DNA of 64,000 bases from an uncultured Flavobacteriales bacterium. GTDB taxonomy: Bacteria; Bacteroidota; Bacteroidia; Flavobacteriales_D; Crocinitomicaceae. The notes under the pieces are model-generated. The model ran no database searches, had not been told where the DNA came from, and saw only the letters and a program-made list of their open reading frames with translations. This document shows, piece by piece, positions 61,280 to 64,000 of this stretch (within the stretch, counting starts at the first letter, position 1; each line of letters opens with the position of its first letter). The DNA is taken from NCBI GenBank assembly GCA_937973685.1, contig CALJKJ010000050.1, positions 1 to 64,000 of the forward strand, given 5' to 3'. The position numbers and the translations under genes are program-made.

Positions 61280-61330
61280 GTTTTTACAAACTGAAAATTA
61301 CATGAGAATGTGTGTGTTTGATTTAAGAAA

Positions 61331-61427
61331 TGGTCTGTCTGCAGCTTTACCACAATTTACCCGGGTAATTAATTCTACAATGCAGTCAAACTAAAGCTTT
61401 ACAACAATTTACCCAGGTAATTAATCC
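61331..61427. repeat. palindrome-bearing intergenic repeat, copies B and C
   Basis: Copy B (61331-61385) has TCTGCAGCTTTACCACAAT followed by the palindrome TTACCCGGGTAA (61357-61368). Copy C (61394-61427) has AAGCTTTACAACAATT followed by TTACCCAGGTAA (61409-61420), one base off the palindrome. The two lie 52 bp apart, and copy A is 12 kb away at 49411. Confidence 0.85.
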
Positions 61428-61501
61428 CAACTAAAAACACAAAATCCGCTCCCCAAATCCAAATCTCTTTATTCAAAATCCTTTCATTTTTTAAAAAAAA
61501 T

Positions 61502-61509
61502 TAATTTTG
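61502..61509 (+). promoter_or_regulatory. -7 element of the TrmH-family gene, leaderless configuration
   Basis: TAATTTTG ends 4 nt before the ATG at 61514. Confidence 0.55.
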
Positions 61510-61513
61510 TGAC

Positions 61514-62191
61514 ATGAACGAAAAATTACTTGCTGCTTTTTACGAAATGATACCAGAGGCAAAGCGTTTACTTTTTGATAAAATTGCGCAAGAACGAACA
61601 AAACACTTAACTGTTGTTCTGGAAAATATTTACCAAGAACACAATGCAAGTGCTGTTTTGAGAACCTGCGATTGTTTTGGAATACAAGAATTACACGTCG
61701 TTGAAAGTAAAAATCAATACAAAATTCAACGTGACATTGCACGCGGAGCAGGAAGTTGGGTTGATATGTACAATTACAACGAAGGTGATACCGCTCTAAT
61801 GGACTGCATCACTAACTTAAAAAATAACGGTTATAAAATAGTTGCACTAACTCCAGAGGCAAACCAACACACTATATTTGACATCCCAATAGATCAACCG
61901 TTGGCCTTAACATTTGGTACAGAATGGGAAGGTATTTCTGATGACGTTCGCGCAACAGCTGATTATCAAATCAGTATACCTATGGTTGGTTTTACAGAAA
62001 GTTTTAATGTTTCAGTTTCAGCTGCTTTAACGCTACAAGCTATTCGCCATCGCTTGGATAACAGTGCGATAGATTGGAAACTCTCAAATGAAGAGCAAAT
62101 TACAACCAAATTAAAGTGGTGCCAAAAATACATGCGCAATGGCGACGTTGTAAGAAGAGATTTAGAGAGACGTTTGAATGAAATTGAGTAA
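61514..62191 (+). CDS. trmH: TrmH-type tRNA/rRNA 2'-O-methyltransferase (SpoU family)
   Basis: The 225-residue SPOUT methyltransferase has motif 1 TVVLENIYQEHNASAVLRTCDCFGIQELH (N, R of NxxxxxRT), motif 2 LALTFGTEWEGISD and motif 3 IPMVGFTESFNVSVSAAL (first 18 residues given). The C-terminal WCQKYMRNGDVVRRDLE helical tail is like TrmH, which methylates G18 of tRNA; the tRNA target is inference, and other SpoU enzymes are alternatives. Its start follows the -7 element by 4 nt. Confidence 0.88.
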   Translation: MNEKLLAAFYEMIPEAKRLLFDKIAQERTKHLTVVLENIYQEHNASAVLRTCDCFGIQELHVVESKNQYKIQRDIARGAGSWVDMYNYNEGDTALMDCITNLKNNGYKIVALTPEANQHTIFDIPIDQPLALTFGTEWEGISDDVRATADYQISIPMVGFTESFNVSVSAALTLQAIRHRLDNSAIDWKLSNEEQITTKLKWCQKYMRNGDVVRRDLERRLNEIE

Positions 62192-62280
62192 AAAACGTAT
62201 TTTTTTTCAACATATCTTCCTGTTATTTAGGTATTTTACTACATTTGTATTCAAGTTCAATTCATTGAAAAAGTAATAAC

Positions 62281-62523
62281 ATGGGAAAAGGGGATATTAA
62301 AAGTGCTAAAGGGAAACGTACAAACGGTTCATACGGTAACTCAAGAAAAAGAAAAAGTACAGCTAAAGTTGTCGTTTCAAAAAAATCAGAAGAAAAAGTA
62401 ACTGAGAAAAAAGTTGCAGCTAAAAAACCAGCTGTCAAAAAAGCCCCTGCAAAAACAACAACAGAAAAAGCTGCACCTAAAAAAGTTGCTGCTAAAAAAA
62501 CAGTTGAGAAAACAGCAGAATAA
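62281..62523 (+). CDS. 30S ribosomal protein bTHX with histone H1-like tail
   Basis: The first 26 residues (MGKGDIKSAKGKRTNGSYGN then SRKRKS) match bTHX, a very small protein lodged in the head of the 30S subunit. The remaining 54 residues are almost only Lys, Ala, Val, Thr, Pro and Glu, with AAKKPAVKKAPAKTT-type repeats like histone H1 tails. Classical bTHX ends near residue 27, so the tail is an added, probably disordered extension that could bind RNA or DNA. It is monocistronic, with a terminator after it. Confidence 0.83.
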   Translation: MGKGDIKSAKGKRTNGSYGNSRKRKSTAKVVVSKKSEEKVTEKKVAAKKPAVKKAPAKTTTEKAAPKKVAAKKTVEKTAE

Positions 62524-62546
62524 TAATAATTTTGCTTAATCATATT

Positions 62547-62580
62547 TAAAAGACTTGCATGTTATGCAGGTCTTTTTTTT
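62547..62580 (+). terminator. terminator after bTHX
   Basis: AAAAGACTTGCAT/ATGCAGGTCTTTT pair with one G-T and a GTT loop, then eight T residues. Confidence 0.88.
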
Positions 62581-62642
62581 GTTTATAACTCGGTATAAAA
62601 AATTCAATAAACTTTCAGCAATAAACACGAAATTTGCACCAT

Positions 62643-62650
62643 TATTTTTG
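62643..62650 (+). promoter_or_regulatory. -7 element of serC
   Basis: TATTTTTG, 24 nt before the serC ATG at 62675, with no -33 TTG at standard spacing. Confidence 0.5.
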
Positions 62651-62674
62651 TGCATTTTAGCAGCCTTTTTTATC

Positions 62675-63745
62675 ATGAAAAAACACAATTTTGGCGCTGG
62701 ACCTTGTATACTTCCAGCAAACGTTTTCGAACTAGCAGCTCAAGCTGTTGTTGACTTTAATGGCTTATCTATCTTAGAAATATCTCATCGAAGCAAAGAG
62801 TTTGAACAAGTTATGGTCGAAGCTCGTCAATTAGTGAAAGATGCACTCTCCATTTCAGACGATTACGAGGTATTATTTTTACAAGGTGGTGCTTCTCTTG
62901 GATTTTCAATTGCAGCATTAAACATGATGCGCAAAAATAAAAAAGCTGGTTACTTAAAAACAGGAACCTGGGCTGAAGGAGCAATCAAAGAAGCAAAAAA
63001 AGTTGGTGTTGCTGTTTCAATTGTAGGAAGTTCTGAGGATAAAAACTATAACTATATTCCAACTGAATTAGTATTTGAATCGGATTTGGATTACCTACAC
63101 TACACGTCAAACAATACGATTTTTGGAACACAGTTTCATGATATCCCTTCAACAAATCTACCACTCGTTTGTGATATGTCTTCTGATATTTTCTCGAAAA
63201 CAATCGATATCTCAAAATTCGATTTGATATATGCTGGAGCACAGAAAAACCTTGGTCCTGCTGGGACAACATTATACATTGTGAAAAAAGAGGCTTTGGG
63301 AAAATCAACATCTCCTTTCCTACCGTCTTACTTGGATCTAAAATTGCATGCGGACAAAGATTCGATGTACAATACTCCGCCAGTTTTTTCAGTGTATGTC
63401 GCTATGCTCAACTTACGTGAATTAATCAAGAATGGTGGCGTAGCAGCAATTGAAAAAACGAATAACGAAAAAGCAGCTATACTTTATAACGAAATAGACA
63501 ACAATCCCCTATTCATTGGAACAGCAAATAAAAGCGATCGTTCTAAAATGAATGTCAACTTTCTTTTATCAAACGATGCACTTAAAAATCAATTTGACGA
63601 ATGCTGGAAATCAGCTGGAATTGTTGGGTTGAATGGGCATCGTTCTGTTGGTGGTTACCGTGCATCAATTTACAATGCATTACCGCTTGAAAGTGTCCAA
63701 GTTTTAGTCGATGTCATGAAAGAATTTGGAAAGAAAAATGGATAA
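62675..63745 (+). CDS. serC: phosphoserine aminotransferase
   Basis: The start is MKKHNFGAGPCILPANVFE at 62675, the usual SerC beginning; earlier in-frame ATGs lie before the -7 element, inside the preceding terminator. The 356-residue PLP enzyme has LSILEISHRSKEF, FLQGGASLGFSIAALN, and the Lys in DLIYAGAQKNLGPAGTTLYI. It transaminates 3-phosphohydroxypyruvate in serine synthesis. serA, the preceding step, begins right after its stop codon, giving a serC-serA operon. Confidence 0.95.
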   Translation: MKKHNFGAGPCILPANVFELAAQAVVDFNGLSILEISHRSKEFEQVMVEARQLVKDALSISDDYEVLFLQGGASLGFSIAALNMMRKNKKAGYLKTGTWAEGAIKEAKKVGVAVSIVGSSEDKNYNYIPTELVFESDLDYLHYTSNNTIFGTQFHDIPSTNLPLVCDMSSDIFSKTIDISKFDLIYAGAQKNLGPAGTTLYIVKKEALGKSTSPFLPSYLDLKLHADKDSMYNTPPVFSVYVAMLNLRELIKNGGVAAIEKTNNEKAAILYNEIDNNPLFIGTANKSDRSKMNVNFLLSNDALKNQFDECWKSAGIVGLNGHRSVGGYRASIYNALPLESVQVLVDVMKEFGKKNG

Positions 63746-63746
63746 A

Positions 63747-64000
63747 ATGAAAGTATTAGCAAACGATGGCATTTCTAATGAAGGGAAAAAAGCATTAGAA
63801 ATCGCTGGATTTACTGTCATTACTGATAAAGTAGATCAAAATGACCTTATTGATTATGTCAATATAAACAAGGTTGAAATTATTTTGGTTCGAAGTGCAA
63901 CAACCGTTCGGAAAGAAGTAATCGATGCATGTCCTTCCATTCGATTGATTGGAAGAGGTGGTGTTGGTATGGACAACATCGATGTAGTTTATGCTCGAGA
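63747..64000 (+). CDS. serA: D-3-phosphoglycerate dehydrogenase, 5' part
   Basis: The reading frame runs off the window end. It begins MKVLANDGISNEGKKALEIA and continues with the D-2-hydroxyacid dehydrogenase N-terminal domain, including EIILVRSATTVRKEVIDACP and IRLIGRGGVGMDNIDV, typical of SerA. The ATG at 63747 is preferred; an in-frame ATG at 63738 would overlap serC. It oxidises 3-phosphoglycerate with NAD. Only about 84 codons are visible, so the C-terminal regulatory domain cannot be judged. Confidence 0.9.
   Translation, partial: MKVLANDGISNEGKKALEIAGFTVITDKVDQNDLIDYVNINKVEIILVRSATTVRKEVIDACPSIRLIGRGGVGMDNIDVVYAR

Noticed and set aside
1..64000. CRISPR arrays, insertion sequences, phage genes, toxin-antitoxin or defence islands
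   Set aside because: No regularly spaced repeats with unique spacers, no transposase or integrase motifs, and no gene with nuclease-defence architecture beyond the EEP-family enzyme. The window is a core-genome region.

Overview
This 64-kb window is a stretch of chromosome from a low-G+C bacterium of the phylum Bacteroidota, most likely class Flavobacteriia (order Flavobacteriales; a Crocinitomicaceae/Fluviicola-like member would fit, but that is only a guess from gene content). The reasons are: promoters of the Bacteroidota type (TTTG, about 19 nt, TAnnTTTG), A-rich start contexts with hardly any Shine-Dalgarno motifs, bacillithiol synthesis (bshA), Bacteroidota-specific families (DUF3078, DUF5683, Porin_10 putative porin, PadR/PspC pair, LuxC-like acyl-CoA reductase beside a ferredoxin, oversized signal peptidase I, bTHX) and the gene order parA-parB-DUF5683-dapB-lepB. 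About 56 protein genes, one tRNA-Glu and one candidate small RNA are packed tightly. There is no phage, CRISPR array or intact transposon.

Layout. 0-9.6 kb: a small lipoprotein; rpsA behind a 100-nt structured leader; a PadR/PspC membrane-stress-type pair with a visible operator; then BatA-type VWA membrane protein, a catalytically degenerate dihydroorotase homologue, a phospholipid-methyltransferase-like enzyme and trxB. 9.6-20 kb: rluF-like pseudouridine synthase, pcm, acyl-CoA carboxylase beta subunit, ElaA-like GNAT, M13 metallopeptidase, a second VWA membrane protein with a DUF3078 protein, and a thiolase. 20-31 kb: bshA with a large NagZ/beta-lactamase-like fusion, then mutL with two rhomboid proteases and an EEP-family enzyme, a 414-bp repeat-rich gap, and a DbpA-like helicase. 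31-42 kb: hemB, a 192-bp repeat cluster, fabG, a porin, tRNA-Glu/rpsT, proS, an Asn/Gly-rich lipoprotein with a FadL-like outer membrane protein, a LysM glucosaminidase and the acyl-CoA reductase/ferredoxin pair. 42-49 kb: the parAB-DUF5683-dapB-lepB-WbqC cluster. 49-64 kb: a promoter-hairpin unit that looks like a small RNA, ilvE, recQ convergent with a LexA-like XRE-S24 regulator, an ABC ATPase/YihY operon, rlmI-MATE-fmt, HU, a TrmH-family methyltransferase, bTHX, serC and the start of serA.

Most genes are housekeeping. The parts worth a second look lie between genes and in start-site architecture: (1) a small-RNA-like transcription unit at 49208-49315; (2) three copies of an intergenic repeat built on the palindrome TTACCCGGGTAA; (3) a second repeat family (CCCTTGCCTTCGC) in two distant gaps, one of them bounded by 14-bp inverted repeats; (4) six genes whose start codon lies exactly 4 nt after the -7 element, implying leaderless mRNAs; and (5) several operator-like inverted repeats overlapping promoters. 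Functional names are assigned from sequence motifs read by eye; no database search was possible.
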